Assembly: GCA_029202385.1 (NCBI GenBank)
Contig: CP119314.1
Location: 4,342,501 to 4,406,500, forward strand
From: Candidatus Sphingomonas phytovorans
GTDB taxonomy: Bacteria > Pseudomonadota > Alphaproteobacteria > Sphingomonadales > Sphingomonadaceae
Direction: 5' to 3'
DNA length: 64,000 nucleotides
The notes beneath the pieces are model-generated. The model did not search any database. It saw only the letters and a list, made by a program, of their open reading frames with translations, and was not told the origin of the DNA. The translations under genes were made by a program, and so were the position numbers. This document shows, one piece after another, positions 26,137 through 35,127 of this stretch. The number at the start of each line of letters is the position of its first letter. Positions within the stretch are counted from its first letter, which is position 1.

Positions 26137-26709
26137 ATGGCTTCGATCAACGACGTCTATAATCAGCTGGTCACCGTCAATTCGGCGCTGGCAAGCATCA
26201 ACACCAACGTCATCGCTGGAACCAGCGCGACCAACGCGGTGAAAGCATCGGTCGACAAGCTCGATACCGACGTGAAATCGGGTTTTGCCGCCACCGTCGC
26301 CGCGCTCGATCAGGCAGTCGCCGTCCTCTCGGTGATCGCTGCGATCGAGGTCGAGGAAGTGAAGCTCATGTTCCATCTGACGGAACAGGCGGACACGATG
26401 ATCTGCGCCCTTGAGCATATCTCGCAGAACACCTGCGGAATCCTTACCCAGGCAACGGTGCAGACTGGGCTCCAGACCGGGATGCGGAACGATCTCGATG
26501 CGCTGCTGGCGATCGCCGAGACCACCAACCCGGCGGCGGCGCTCGAAAGCGAGCGGCTTGCCGCGCTGCGTGCCGAGATTCATCGTTGCTGCCCGCCGGA
26601 AACCACGCCGCCGGCCTGTTCCTATGCCCCGTGCCCCAGGCCAAAGCCGGTCGGCCAGCCGAGGCTGCCCGATCTGCCCAAGCCCAAGGGCGACACGCGG
26701 CCGAAGTGA
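26137..26709 (+). CDS. Hypothetical helical protein with Cys/Pro-rich tail
   Basis: A 190-residue protein. Residues 1-145 are predicted long helices with heptad-like Ala/Val/Leu spacing (NQLVTVNSALASINTNVIAG, LDTDVKSGFAATVAALDQAV), a possible coiled coil. The tail is unlike the rest: HRCCPPETTPPACSYAPCPR followed by Pro/Lys-rich sequence, with five Cys that could bind metal or be lipid-modified. The ribosome binding site AGGAGAG precedes the ATG at 26137. It is the third gene of the zincin operon; family unknown. Confidence 0.65.
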   Translation: MASINDVYNQLVTVNSALASINTNVIAGTSATNAVKASVDKLDTDVKSGFAATVAALDQAVAVLSVIAAIEVEEVKLMFHLTEQADTMICALEHISQNTCGILTQATVQTGLQTGMRNDLDALLAIAETTNPAAALESERLAALRAEIHRCCPPETTPPACSYAPCPRPKPVGQPRLPDLPKPKGDTRPK

Positions 26710-26713
26710 CGCT

Positions 26714-26731
26714 CTCCGCCGATCGGCGGAG
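26714..26731. terminator. Palindrome between convergent operons
   Basis: CTCCGCCGATCGGCGGAG is a perfect 18-base palindrome six bases after the third gene of the zincin operon. No T run follows, so its use as a terminator for the convergent genes is only plausible. Confidence 0.35.
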
Positions 26732-26766
26732 GAACGGGGTCAAGCGGGCGCTGGCGCGCCGAGGCG

Positions 26767-27615
26767 TCAGATATCCTCGGCCAGCCTTCCATACAGGTCG
26801 GGCCGCCGATCCCTGAAGAAGCCGAAGGCCGCGCGGTGGCGCTTGACCCGGTCGAGATCGAGCGTCGCGACCAGCACGCCGGTTTCGTCCGCGCCGAACT
26901 CGGCGATCAGGTCGCCGCGCTCGTCGGTGATGAAGCTGTGGCCGTAGAAATGCTGGCCATGCTCGGTGCCGATCCGGTTGGCGGCGACCACCGGCACGAC
27001 GTTGGACACGGCATGGCCGACCATCGCCCGGCGCCATAGCCGGCTCGTGTCGAGATCGGCGTCGTGCGGCTCGCTGCCGATCGCGGTCGGATAGAACAGG
27101 ATCTCGGCGCCCATCAGCATCATCGCGCGGGCGGTCTCCGGATACCATTGATCCCAGCACACCCCGACGCCAAGCGTCGCCGACGGACCCGGCCAGACCT
27201 TGAAGCCGGTGTTGCCGGGGCGGAAATAGAATTTTTCCTCATAGCCCGGGCCATCCGGGATGTGGCTCTTGCGATAGACGCCCATCAGGCCGCCATCGGG
27301 GCCGATCATCGCCAGGCTGTTGTAATGGTGCGGCCCGTCAGCCTCGAAGAAGCTGGTCGGGATGGTGACGCCGAGTTCGGCGGCGAGGGTTTGCATGGCG
27401 AGCACCGCCTTGTGCTGCCCGACCGGCTTGGCGTTGGCGAACAGGCCTTCGTCCTCGACCCGGCAGAAATATTCGCCCTCGAACAGCTCGGGCGGCAGGA
27501 TCACCTGCGCCCCCTTCGACGCCGCCTCGCGGACGAGCTCGGAAACATGGGCGATGTTCGCGTCGATATCGCTCGAAAAGGCGAGCTGGAGCGCGGCGAC
27601 GGTGATTTCGGTCAT
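26767..27615 (-). CDS. aguB: N-carbamoylputrescine amidase
   Basis: A 282-residue nitrilase-superfamily enzyme that hydrolyses N-carbamoylputrescine to putrescine, CO2 and ammonia. The Glu-Lys-Cys triad is visible: Glu in LPPELFEGEYF, Lys in YRKSHIPDGPGYEEKFYF and Cys in GVGVCWDQWYPE. The DGPGYEEKFYFxPG stretch is typical of AguB. It is the last of three minus-strand genes. Together with the agmatine deiminase gene it completes the two-step agmatine route to putrescine. Confidence 0.95.
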   Translation of the reverse strand: MTEITVAALQLAFSSDIDANIAHVSELVREAASKGAQVILPPELFEGEYFCRVEDEGLFANAKPVGQHKAVLAMQTLAAELGVTIPTSFFEADGPHHYNSLAMIGPDGGLMGVYRKSHIPDGPGYEEKFYFRPGNTGFKVWPGPSATLGVGVCWDQWYPETARAMMLMGAEILFYPTAIGSEPHDADLDTSRLWRRAMVGHAVSNVVPVVAANRIGTEHGQHFYGHSFITDERGDLIAEFGADETGVLVATLDLDRVKRHRAAFGFFRDRRPDLYGRLAEDI

Positions 27616-27657
27616 GCGCTGCCCCTTAGCGGCTTTCGCGGGGAAACGGCACCCCGT

Positions 27658-28629
27658 TCAGGCCGGAATCTGCTGGCTGATGCAGTGGAAGCTGCCGCCG
27701 CCGGTCAGGATCGCGTCGGCATGGAGGCCGACGACGTGCCGGTCGGGGAACAGGGCCTGGATCGCCGCGACCGCCGCCGAATCATTGGCGGCGCCATATT
27801 GCGGCACGACCACCGTGGCATTGCCGATATAGAAGTTCATGTAGCTTGCGGGGATGATCTCCTCGTCGCGCAGGACGCGGCCGGGCGAGGGGATGCGCAC
27901 GATCTCGACATCGTGGCGCGCCGCGTCGCGCGCTGCGTTCTGATAGACCAGCCAGTTGGGGTCATTGTCGTCGGGCTCGGGAATGGCGAGCTTTCCGGGC
28001 GCGACGAAGCGCGCGAGATTGTCGACATGGCCGTCGGTATGATCGTGCATCAGCCCGTCGCCGAGCCAGATGACCTCTGAATAGCCGAGATCCTCCGCCA
28101 GCCGCGCCTCGATATCGGCACGCGACAGGCCGGGGTTGCGGTTGGGATTGAGCAGGCATTGCTCGGTCGTGACGACCAGGCCGGTGCCGTCGCCGTCGAT
28201 CGCGCCGCCTTCGAGGATCCAGCCGCACGTCTCGGTCTGGATGTGCCGCCGCGCGGCGAGGCGCAGGCCGATATCGTCGTCGCCGGGCAGGTCGTATTTG
28301 CCGCCCCAGCCATTGAACCGGAAATCCCGCGCATGGCCGTCTCCGGTGACGATCGCCGCCGTATCGCGGAGCCAGATATCACCGAACGGCTCGACCACGA
28401 CCTGCGCCGCGTCGCCCGCCAGCGCCCTGGCGGCCCTGGCCGCTTCCTCGTCGGCGGCGACGAGCAGCACGCGCTCGCCCTTGCCCCCGGCATGGACCGC
28501 GCGCGCGAACGCCGCGACTTCAGCCCGAGCGGGGTCGAGATCCTCCTCCCACAGATCGGGATGGCTCGGAAAGCCGATCCAGACCGCCTTGTGCGGGGCC
28601 CATTCGGCGGGCGGGGTAATGCGTTTCAC
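27658..28629 (-). CDS. aguA: Agmatine deiminase
   Basis: A 323-residue enzyme of the guanidino-group-modifying superfamily that converts agmatine to N-carbamoylputrescine and ammonia. The GTG at 28629 (MKRITPPAEWAPHKAVWIGF) overlaps the stop of the upstream peptidase gene by four bases. Key regions are IWLRDTAAIV, FNGWGGKYDLPGDD, LEGGAIDGDGTG, the catalytic His segment LMHDHTDGHVDN, and the nucleophilic Cys near the C-terminus in TGGGSFHCISQQ. The next gene downstream is aguB. Confidence 0.95.
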   Translation of the reverse strand: MKRITPPAEWAPHKAVWIGFPSHPDLWEEDLDPARAEVAAFARAVHAGGKGERVLLVAADEEAARAARALAGDAAQVVVEPFGDIWLRDTAAIVTGDGHARDFRFNGWGGKYDLPGDDDIGLRLAARRHIQTETCGWILEGGAIDGDGTGLVVTTEQCLLNPNRNPGLSRADIEARLAEDLGYSEVIWLGDGLMHDHTDGHVDNLARFVAPGKLAIPEPDDNDPNWLVYQNAARDAARHDVEIVRIPSPGRVLRDEEIIPASYMNFYIGNATVVVPQYGAANDSAAVAAIQALFPDRHVVGLHADAILTGGGSFHCISQQIPA

Positions 28630-30254
28630 TTTGCCTCCGCGCGGCTTTTGTCGCGGACCGCGCGGAATTCGGCGGTCGGATACCAGTTGGGCCATGCAGT
28701 GCCGTCCGCAAGGGTACGGCCCATCGTGTAATAGAGCTTCACGTCCTGCAACGCAGCGCCCCAGTTCCAGTTGGGATCATATTCGTCCTGCGGCTTGTGA
28801 TAGCGATTGGTGTTGTAGTCGTCCGACGCTGCCTTGCCGGCGGCCGGCCCCCCGACGACCAGATCCTCGCCCGCGCTGCCGTCGAGCATCGGCACGCCGA
28901 GCTTGGCGAAGCTGAAATGGTCGGAACGATAATAATAGCCGCGCTCCGGCGACGGTTCGGGCGCGATGTGCCGGCCCTGCGCCGCGACCATCGGCTTGAC
29001 CATGTCCTCGAGCTCTGATTTGCCGGCGCCAGCGATCACGAAGTCCCGCGCCTCGGGATAGATCTTCAGCGCGTCCATGTTGACGCCGCCGACGGTCCTG
29101 TTGAGCGGATAGACCGGGTTCTCGGCGTAGAATTTGGAACCGAGCAGCCCCGATTCCTCGGCAGTGACCGCGAGGAACACCTGGGAGCGTTTCGCGGCAC
29201 CCGCCTTGACGTTGGCTTCGGCCAGGGCGACCAGGGCGGCGACGCCGGACGCGTTGTCGACCGCGCCGTTGCAGATATCGTCGCCATTGACCGCGTCGCA
29301 GCGGCCGAGATGATCCCAATGCGCCGAATACAGCACGACCTCGTCTGGCCGTTCGGTGCCTGGCAGCACGCCGACCACGTTCTTCGATGCCTGGCGGCGG
29401 ATGGTGTTGGTCCAGCTTCCATTGGCCTTCAGCCCCAGCGGCACTGCCTTGAAGCCCTTGACCTTCGCCGCCGCGGCGAGGGTCGCGAAATCCTTGCCCG
29501 CGCTCGTGAACAGCGCTTCGGCGGCGGGTTTCTGGATCCAGCCGATCGCCTTCGACTGATCCATATGGTTGCCCGGCGTGTCCTGTTCGAGCTGCGGCCC
29601 GGTCCAGCTCGACTGGACGACGCCCCAGCCATAGGCGGCAGGTTCGGTATCGTGGACGATGATCGCCGCGGCTGCGCCCTGTCGCGCGGCTTCCTCGAAT
29701 TTATAGGTCCAGCGGCCATAATAGGTCATGGCGCGGCCGCCGAAATCGCCGTCCAGCGTCATGGTCTGCCAGTCGGGATCGTTGATCAGGATAACGACCG
29801 TCTTCCCCTTCACATCGACCCCGGCATAGTCGTTCCAGCCCCGCTCGGGCGCGTTGACGCCGTATCCGACGAAGACGACTTCACTGTCCTTGAGGACGAC
29901 CTTTGGCACCACCTGATAAGTCCCGATCACGACGTCGGTGCGATAGGCGAGGCTGACCGGCGCCTTGCCGCCGGTGAAGACGAGCGGGCCGACATTCTGC
30001 GCCGTGATCTCGACCAGCGGCACGTCCTGGAACCACTTGCCCTTGTTGCCCGGCTTCAGCCCGGCCGCCTTGAAGCGCTCGACGATATAGGCGGTGGTCT
30101 TGTCCTCGGCGGGGGTGGCCGGGGCACGGCCCTCGAACGCGTCGGACGAAAGCGTCTTCGTCACGTCCTTCAGGGTCTGCAGCGGGATCTCGGGTGAATC
30201 GGGTGCAGCCGCGGTGAGGATGACGGCAGCGGACAGAAGGAGAAGGGGGCGCAT
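28626..30254 (-). CDS. Secreted M28 family aminopeptidase
   Basis: A 542-residue protein from the ATG at 30254 with GAGGAGCC upstream. A signal peptide (MRPLLLLSAAVILTAAAPDS) sends it to the periplasm or outside. A PA domain insert (about residues 150-270) precedes the di-zinc peptidase core: YSAHWDHLGRC, DNASGVAALVALAEA, VTAEESGLLGSKFYAEN and YYRSDHFSFAKLGVP carry the expected His/Asp/Glu ligands. It is coupled by a four-base overlap to the agmatine deiminase gene; the metabolic link between the two is not obvious. Confidence 0.92.
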   Translation of the reverse strand: MRPLLLLSAAVILTAAAPDSPEIPLQTLKDVTKTLSSDAFEGRAPATPAEDKTTAYIVERFKAAGLKPGNKGKWFQDVPLVEITAQNVGPLVFTGGKAPVSLAYRTDVVIGTYQVVPKVVLKDSEVVFVGYGVNAPERGWNDYAGVDVKGKTVVILINDPDWQTMTLDGDFGGRAMTYYGRWTYKFEEAARQGAAAAIIVHDTEPAAYGWGVVQSSWTGPQLEQDTPGNHMDQSKAIGWIQKPAAEALFTSAGKDFATLAAAAKVKGFKAVPLGLKANGSWTNTIRRQASKNVVGVLPGTERPDEVVLYSAHWDHLGRCDAVNGDDICNGAVDNASGVAALVALAEANVKAGAAKRSQVFLAVTAEESGLLGSKFYAENPVYPLNRTVGGVNMDALKIYPEARDFVIAGAGKSELEDMVKPMVAAQGRHIAPEPSPERGYYYRSDHFSFAKLGVPMLDGSAGEDLVVGGPAAGKAASDDYNTNRYHKPQDEYDPNWNWGAALQDVKLYYTMGRTLADGTAWPNWYPTAEFRAVRDKSRAEAK

Positions 30255-30416
30255 GACGGCTCCTCGGGATTTCGTGATGGGCCGCTTTCTGACAGCGCGC
30301 CGGGGCGGGCGCAAGCGATCCGGAAATACAACCGATCCGGATGAATTGCTCGATTGTTCCAGCCATATCCGCCGGTACTATGAAGTATAGCATAGTGAGT
30401 TTGGGGGATAAGGCTC

Positions 30417-32390
30417 GTGACATTCTGGATTTTGGGCGCGCTCGCGGGCGCGCTTGCCGCGCCGCAGGCTGCGCCTGTGGCGAATGAGGCTGCGGCCAGT
30501 TTCGGCGTGCGCGAGGGCGTTCAGCAGATCAGCCTGTCGCCCGACGGCAACAGCATCGCCTATATCCAGCCGACTGCCGGGCGAGGCGCTTCGCTCTATA
30601 TCGTCAATCTGGCGACGGCCCAGCCGGTGGGCATCCTGAATTCGTCGGGCGATCCCGACCGGCTGAGCTATTGCCGCTGGTCGACCAGCAAGCGTCTCGT
30701 CTGCGGCATCTACATGATCGTGCCGAGCGGGATCGGCGTGCTTGGCTTCACGCGGATGATCGGCATCGATGCCGACGGCAAGAATCTGAAGGTGCTCAGC
30801 GCACGTGATTCATCAAGGGCGCTGGACATCATGCAGAATGGCGGAAACGTCATCGACTGGCTGAGCGACAATGCCGATGGCAGCGTGCTGATGACGCGCA
30901 AATATGTCCCGGAGGAAAGCACGGGCACCAGGATTGCCAACTCGCACGACGGGCTCGGTATCGAGCGAGTCGATACCAACAGCCTGAAGCGGGCCATGGT
31001 GGAGACTCCGCGGGTGGACGCGGCTGAGTATATTTCCGACGGTCATGGCACAGTGCGGATCATGGGCATGCGCCCCAAGACGGCTGACGGGTACGATCAG
31101 ACGAAGATCAACTATCTGTATCGCAAACCGGGCGGTCGTGACTGGTCGCCGCTCGGTTCGGTTAAGGATTCGTCCGGTCCCGCGAATGGATTCGATCCCT
31201 ATGCAGTCGATCGCGACCTCAACATCGTCTATGGTTTCGATGACAATGCGGGGCATATGGCGCTCTATTCGATCGCCCTCGATGGAACGCTGCAGCGCAA
31301 TCTGGTGCTGGCGCGGCCCGATGTGGATGTCGACGACCTGATCCGCATCGGCCGGCAACAGCGTGTCGTCGGCGCAAGCTATGCGACTGAGCGGCGCCAG
31401 GTGGAATTCTTCGATCCGGAACTGAAGAAGCTTTCGGCGTCGCTGTCCAAGGCGCTGCCCGGCCTGCCGCTCGTGTCGGTCGTCGATGCCAGTGCTGACG
31501 AGAGCAGGCTGCTCCTGTTCGCCGGCAGCGATGTCGATCCCGGCCGCTATTATCTGTTCGACAAGAAGACGCGCAAACTCGAGGAGCTTCTTCCGAAAAG
31601 GCCGCAGCTTGCCAGGACGACCCTGGCCACGGTGAAGCCGATCAGCTTCCCCGCCGCCGACGGGACTCAGATTCCCGGTTATCTGACCTTGCCGCCGGGC
31701 AGCGACGGCAAGAACCTGCCAGCGATCGTGATGCCGCATGGCGGGCCGGGCGACCGGGATGAATGGGGTTTCGACTGGCTGTCGCAATATTTCGCCAATC
31801 GCGGCTATGCTGTGCTTCAGCCGAATTTCCGTGGATCGGCCGGCTATGGTTCAGCCTGGTTCAAGCAGAACGGCTTCAAATCGTGGAAGATCGCCGTCGG
31901 CGACGTCAACGATGGCGGGCGCTGGCTGATCAAGCAGGGCATCGCGGATCCGGCGAAACTGGGGATCGTCGGCTGGTCCTATGGCGGCTATGCCGCTCTG
32001 CAATCCCCGGTGCTCGATCCGAGGCTGTTCAAGGCGATCGTGGCGGTGGCGCCGGTCACCGATCTGGAGACTCTCCGGTCCGAATCGCAGAGTTTCTCGG
32101 ACTATTACCGGGTCGACGCCTTTATCGGCCACGGCCCCCATGTGCGGGAAGGGTCGCCAGCGCAGAATGTCGAACGAATCGCCGCGCCGGTGCTGATGTT
32201 CCACGGCGACCGCGACCGGAATGTCGGCATCCGCGAATCGCGGATGATGGCATCGCGCCTGAAGGAAGCGGGGAAGCCGGTCGAACTGGTCGAGTTCCAC
32301 AATCTCGACCATTATCTCGACGACAGCAATGTCCGCACCGGGATGCTCGACAAGATGGACAAGTTCCTTCGGGCATCGATGAAGTTCTGA
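30417..32390 (+). CDS. S9 family prolyl oligopeptidase-like serine peptidase
   Basis: A 657-residue protein from a GTG at 30417 preceded by GGGGGAT. The N-terminus (MTFWILGALAGALAAPQAAP) is a likely signal peptide. A beta-propeller occupies about residues 30-390. The C-terminal alpha/beta-hydrolase has HGGPGDRDEWGFDW, the nucleophile in GWSYGGYAAL (Ser about 521), Asp in HGDRDRNVGI and His in NLDHYLDD. It probably trims peptides in the periplasm. It is divergent from the M28 peptidase gene and ends at a bidirectional terminator. Confidence 0.92.
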   Translation: MTFWILGALAGALAAPQAAPVANEAAASFGVREGVQQISLSPDGNSIAYIQPTAGRGASLYIVNLATAQPVGILNSSGDPDRLSYCRWSTSKRLVCGIYMIVPSGIGVLGFTRMIGIDADGKNLKVLSARDSSRALDIMQNGGNVIDWLSDNADGSVLMTRKYVPEESTGTRIANSHDGLGIERVDTNSLKRAMVETPRVDAAEYISDGHGTVRIMGMRPKTADGYDQTKINYLYRKPGGRDWSPLGSVKDSSGPANGFDPYAVDRDLNIVYGFDDNAGHMALYSIALDGTLQRNLVLARPDVDVDDLIRIGRQQRVVGASYATERRQVEFFDPELKKLSASLSKALPGLPLVSVVDASADESRLLLFAGSDVDPGRYYLFDKKTRKLEELLPKRPQLARTTLATVKPISFPAADGTQIPGYLTLPPGSDGKNLPAIVMPHGGPGDRDEWGFDWLSQYFANRGYAVLQPNFRGSAGYGSAWFKQNGFKSWKIAVGDVNDGGRWLIKQGIADPAKLGIVGWSYGGYAALQSPVLDPRLFKAIVAVAPVTDLETLRSESQSFSDYYRVDAFIGHGPHVREGSPAQNVERIAAPVLMFHGDRDRNVGIRESRMMASRLKEAGKPVELVEFHNLDHYLDDSNVRTGMLDKMDKFLRASMKF

Positions 32391-32399
32391 CCAACAGAA

Positions 32400-32429
32400 A
32401 AAGGGCGGCCCCTCGCGGGACCGCCCTTT
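32400..32429. terminator. Bidirectional rho-independent terminator
   Basis: AAAGGGCGG and CCGCCCTTT form a nine-base-pair stem between the S9 peptidase gene (plus) and rpsD (minus). T-rich sequence follows on the plus side, and the A-rich 5' flank gives U's when read from the minus strand. Confidence 0.85.
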
Positions 32430-32453
32430 GTTTCTTGCCGGAAGACCGGTGGA

Positions 32454-33068
32454 TCAGCGCGAGTAGAACTCGACGACCAGATTCGGTTCCATCTTCACCG
32501 GATAGGGCACTTCGTCCAGGGTCGGCACGCGGGTGAAGGTCACCTTCGCGCTGCCGTCCGGCGCGACGTAATCGGGAATGTCGCGCTCGGCGAGGCTCTG
32601 CGCCTCCATCACCAGCGCCATTTCCTGCGCTTTGGAGCCGAGCGTGATCTCCATGCCCGGGAAGACGCGGCGCGACGCGATGTTGCACTTCACGCCGTTG
32701 ACCTTGATGTGGCCATGGCTGACGAGCTGGCGCGCGGCGAACACGGTCGGCGCGAACTTGGCGCGATAGACGATCATGTCCAGGCGCTGCTCGAGCAGGC
32801 CGATCAGGTTCTGGCCGGTGTCGCCCTTCATGCGGGCGGCTTCATGATAGCATGCCCGGAACTGCTTCTCGGTCACGTCGCCATAATAGCCCTTGAGCTT
32901 CTGCTTGGCGCGGAGCTGGATGCCGAAATCGGAAACCTTGCCCTTGCGGCGCTGGCCGTGCTGGCCGGGACCGTATTCGCGCTTGTTCACCGGGGACTTC
33001 GGACGACCCCAGATGTTCTCGCCCATGCGGCGATCGAGCTTGTACTTGGCGCTGGAGCGCTTCGACAT
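32454..33068 (-). CDS. rpsD: 30S ribosomal protein S4
   Basis: A 204-residue primary rRNA-binding protein of the small subunit. It starts [20 protein letters not shown] and contains the S4 RNA-binding domain ([40 protein letters not shown]). Length is standard. It is monocistronic here, not in the alpha operon, as in other alphaproteobacteria. I checked only sequence identity; no autoregulatory structure in the leader was recognised. Confidence 0.98.
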   Translation of the reverse strand: MSKRSSAKYKLDRRMGENIWGRPKSPVNKREYGPGQHGQRRKGKVSDFGIQLRAKQKLKGYYGDVTEKQFRACYHEAARMKGDTGQNLIGLLEQRLDMIVYRAKFAPTVFAARQLVSHGHIKVNGVKCNIASRRVFPGMEITLGSKAQEMALVMEAQSLAERDIPDYVAPDGSAKVTFTRVPTLDEVPYPVKMEPNLVVEFYSR

Positions 33069-33243
33069 GTGTATTCCTTTGCAAGTGCCAACAATAGGAC
33101 CTGCACCTGGCGGTGCCGATCGATATCCGGTCATCGCTCTGCCCGGTTGATTCGGAAATCAGGCAGGGCCGCCGCTTCACCGGAGTGCGGGGCCTTTTGC
33201 GAAGGGGCGGCCTCTTGCAGAAAGCGCCGCCGCGGTCAACCTT

Positions 33244-33495
33244 CTATTGGCGGTCGCTTGACGCGCTGCCCCCGCGCCGGTCGGCATACCAGCGCGACGA
33301 ATCGCGGTTCGCGTCGTCGATTGCCTTCCACTCCGCCGCGGTGTGGCATTGCGGCTTGCTGCGCACCCTCGATCCGGTCGCCTGGTCCCGGCGGCAGATC
33401 TTCTTGTCGGGATTGGCCGGTTCTTCGCCCTTGGCAAGCGCCGGAACCGACGAGAGCATGACGCAGGTGAGGGCCAGGGTGGCAAAGGTCCGCAT
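33244..33495 (-). CDS. Small secreted protein, unknown function
   Basis: An 83-residue protein from the ATG at 33495 with a clear signal peptide (MRTFATLALTCVMLSSVPALA). The mature part is basic with two Cys spaced as KKICRRDQATGSRVRSKPQC, then HTAAEWKAID. The Cys-RR-x-xxTGSR-x-xxxxxC-xTxxEW pattern recurs in small periplasmic proteins of sphingomonads that have no assigned function. The region between it and the chorismate mutase gene (about 200 bases) holds nothing else I can identify. Confidence 0.7.
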   Translation of the reverse strand: MRTFATLALTCVMLSSVPALAKGEEPANPDKKICRRDQATGSRVRSKPQCHTAAEWKAIDDANRDSSRWYADRRGGSASSDRQ

Positions 33496-33691
33496 GATTA
33501 TCCCCAGTTTCAAGAAAGAGTCGACAGTCGCCGTCAGCCAGCATGGCGACAGGACGTATCGTCGCGCATTGATGGCCGCAAGAGTTGAAAAAACGGCGTT
33601 TAAATAACGGTTCCGCTGTTTTCGGCGCGACGGTTCCAATCGCCGGGCGTGCCGGTGCTGGACACGCGTTTCGACGGCGCTATCAGGCGGC

Positions 33692-34009
33692 ATGACTGAA
33701 ACGATCCTGTCCGGCATCGACTGTACGACGATGATCGAGGTGCGCGCGGGGGTCGATCAGGTCGATCGCGACCTGGTCGATCTGCTCGCCCGCCGCTTCG
33801 CCTATATGGATGCCGCCGCGCGCATCAAGACCGAGCGTGGCGCCGTGCGCGATGAGGCGCGAAAGGCAAGGGTGATCGCCAATGCCCGTGCGGCGGCCGA
33901 GGCGGCCGGCCTGCCCGGCGCGGAGATCGCGGATTTGTGGGACCGGCTCGTGGAGGTCTCGATCGCCTATGAGATGAAGGCGTTCGATCAGCGGGACGAC
34001 CAGGCGTAA
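33692..34009 (+). CDS. Chorismate mutase, AroQ type
   Basis: A 105-residue all-helical enzyme converting chorismate to prephenate for Phe/Tyr synthesis; the isochorismate-pyruvate lyase branch of the family looks similar. The first helix has EVRAGVDQVDRDLVDLLARR, followed by the conserved Lys in AARIKTERGAVRDEARKA, with Arg residues that would bind the diacid. Three helices are present and the length is typical of the stand-alone domain. It is convergent with the TrmJ fusion gene. Confidence 0.88.
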   Translation: MTETILSGIDCTTMIEVRAGVDQVDRDLVDLLARRFAYMDAAARIKTERGAVRDEARKARVIANARAAAEAAGLPGAEIADLWDRLVEVSIAYEMKAFDQRDDQA

Positions 34010-34031
34010 GGGGGCCGTCGGCGCCGGCGCC

Positions 34032-35120
34032 TCAGGGCTGGCGCGGGGTCTTGGGCCGTTTCGCGCCCGCCAGCGCCGACAGCACGCCACGCAGGGTCCG
34101 TACCTCCTGGCTCGACCAGCCTGGCTTGGTCAGGAGCGTGCGCAATGTCCGCCGCGTGACCGGTGTCCGGTCGGGCGGGAAGAAGAAATTGGCATCCTCA
34201 AGCATCGCGTCCAGCTGAAGGATCATTCCCTCGAGCTCCTCCTGCGGTGCCGGCTCGGGCAGGTCGGTCTCCGGCGGGGAGGCGAGCGCGATTCGCTTCG
34301 ACCATTCGTAAGCGACGAGGATCACTGCCTGGGCGAGGTTCAGCGAACCGAACTCGGCATTGATCGGCACGGTGATGATGGTGCGCGCCAGCGCGACATC
34401 GTCGGTTTCGAGCCCCGAACGCTCGGGACCGAACAGGATCGCGGTTCGGCCCGCGCTCGCGTGGATCGCGGTCGCCGCCTCGTCGGGGGTGATGACCGGC
34501 TTGGTCACGCCGCGCTTGCGCACGGTGGTCGCATAGACCTGGGTGCAATCGGCCACGGCCTCGGCAACGCTGTCGAACACCTGCGCCCGTTCGAGCACGA
34601 TATCGGCGCCTGACGCGGCCGGGCCGGCGGAAGGATTGGGCCAGCCGTCGCGCGGGGTGACGAGACGCATCTCGGTCAGCCCGAAATTGAGCATGGCGCG
34701 CGCCGCCTTGCCGATATTCTCGCCGAGCTGCGGGCGGACGAGGACGATGACCGGGGGCGGGGCGGAGGATTGGGAGTGAGGCTGCGTTTCCTCTTCACCG
34801 TTCGTCCTGAGTAGGGGCTGAGCCTGTCGAAGACCCGTATCGAAGGACTTGCGCGCCAGGGAGCGAATGGTGTCCCAGTCTTCAGCGACCAGTGCTTCCT
34901 TCTTGGCGCGGGTCCAGCCCTTGATCTGGCGTTCGGCTTCGAGCGCTTCGATCCGCGAGGGGAAATCCTGCGACCATTCGAGAGTCACGGGCCGCCGGTT
35001 CTGCGTGTAGCCGGCGACTTCGCCGCGATCATGTTGGCCCATGCGCTGTTCGAGGCCGTCGGTATGGCCAACATAATAACTGCCGTCAGAGCAGCGGAGG
35101 ATGTAGGCGTAGAAGCTCAA
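34032..35120 (-). CDS. GIY-YIG nuclease domain fused to TrmJ-type tRNA methyltransferase
   Basis: One 362-residue frame. Residues 1-~90 are a GIY-YIG domain (YAYILRCSDGSYYVGHTDGL, catalytic Arg and Glu regions, GWTRAKKEALV) as found in small UPF0213-like proteins. Residues ~125-362 are a SpoU-fold methyltransferase (PPVIVLVRPQLGENIGKAAR, the SAM knot LFGPERSGLETDDVALA and INAEFGSLNLAQAVILVAYE) like TrmJ, which 2'-O-methylates tRNA position 32. The joint (SFDTGLRQAQPLLRTNG) is the translation of a dispersed repeat. A TrmJ start inside the frame is possible, so two products cannot be excluded. Confidence 0.85.
   Translation of the reverse strand: MSFYAYILRCSDGSYYVGHTDGLEQRMGQHDRGEVAGYTQNRRPVTLEWSQDFPSRIEALEAERQIKGWTRAKKEALVAEDWDTIRSLARKSFDTGLRQAQPLLRTNGEEETQPHSQSSAPPPVIVLVRPQLGENIGKAARAMLNFGLTEMRLVTPRDGWPNPSAGPAASGADIVLERAQVFDSVAEAVADCTQVYATTVRKRGVTKPVITPDEAATAIHASAGRTAILFGPERSGLETDDVALARTIITVPINAEFGSLNLAQAVILVAYEWSKRIALASPPETDLPEPAPQEELEGMILQLDAMLEDANFFFPPDRTPVTRRTLRTLLTKPGWSSQEVRTLRGVLSALAGAKRPKTPRQP
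34795..34850. repeat. Dispersed repeat (family C) inside the GIY-YIG/TrmJ frame
   Basis: CGTTCGTCCTGAGTAGGGGC followed by TGAGCCTGTCGAAGACCCGT and ATCGAAGG. It is translated in frame on the minus strand as the linker between the two domains. A related inverse copy lies at 35128-35180, just before the start of the same gene. Confidence 0.8.
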
Positions 35121-35127
35121 GAACCTG

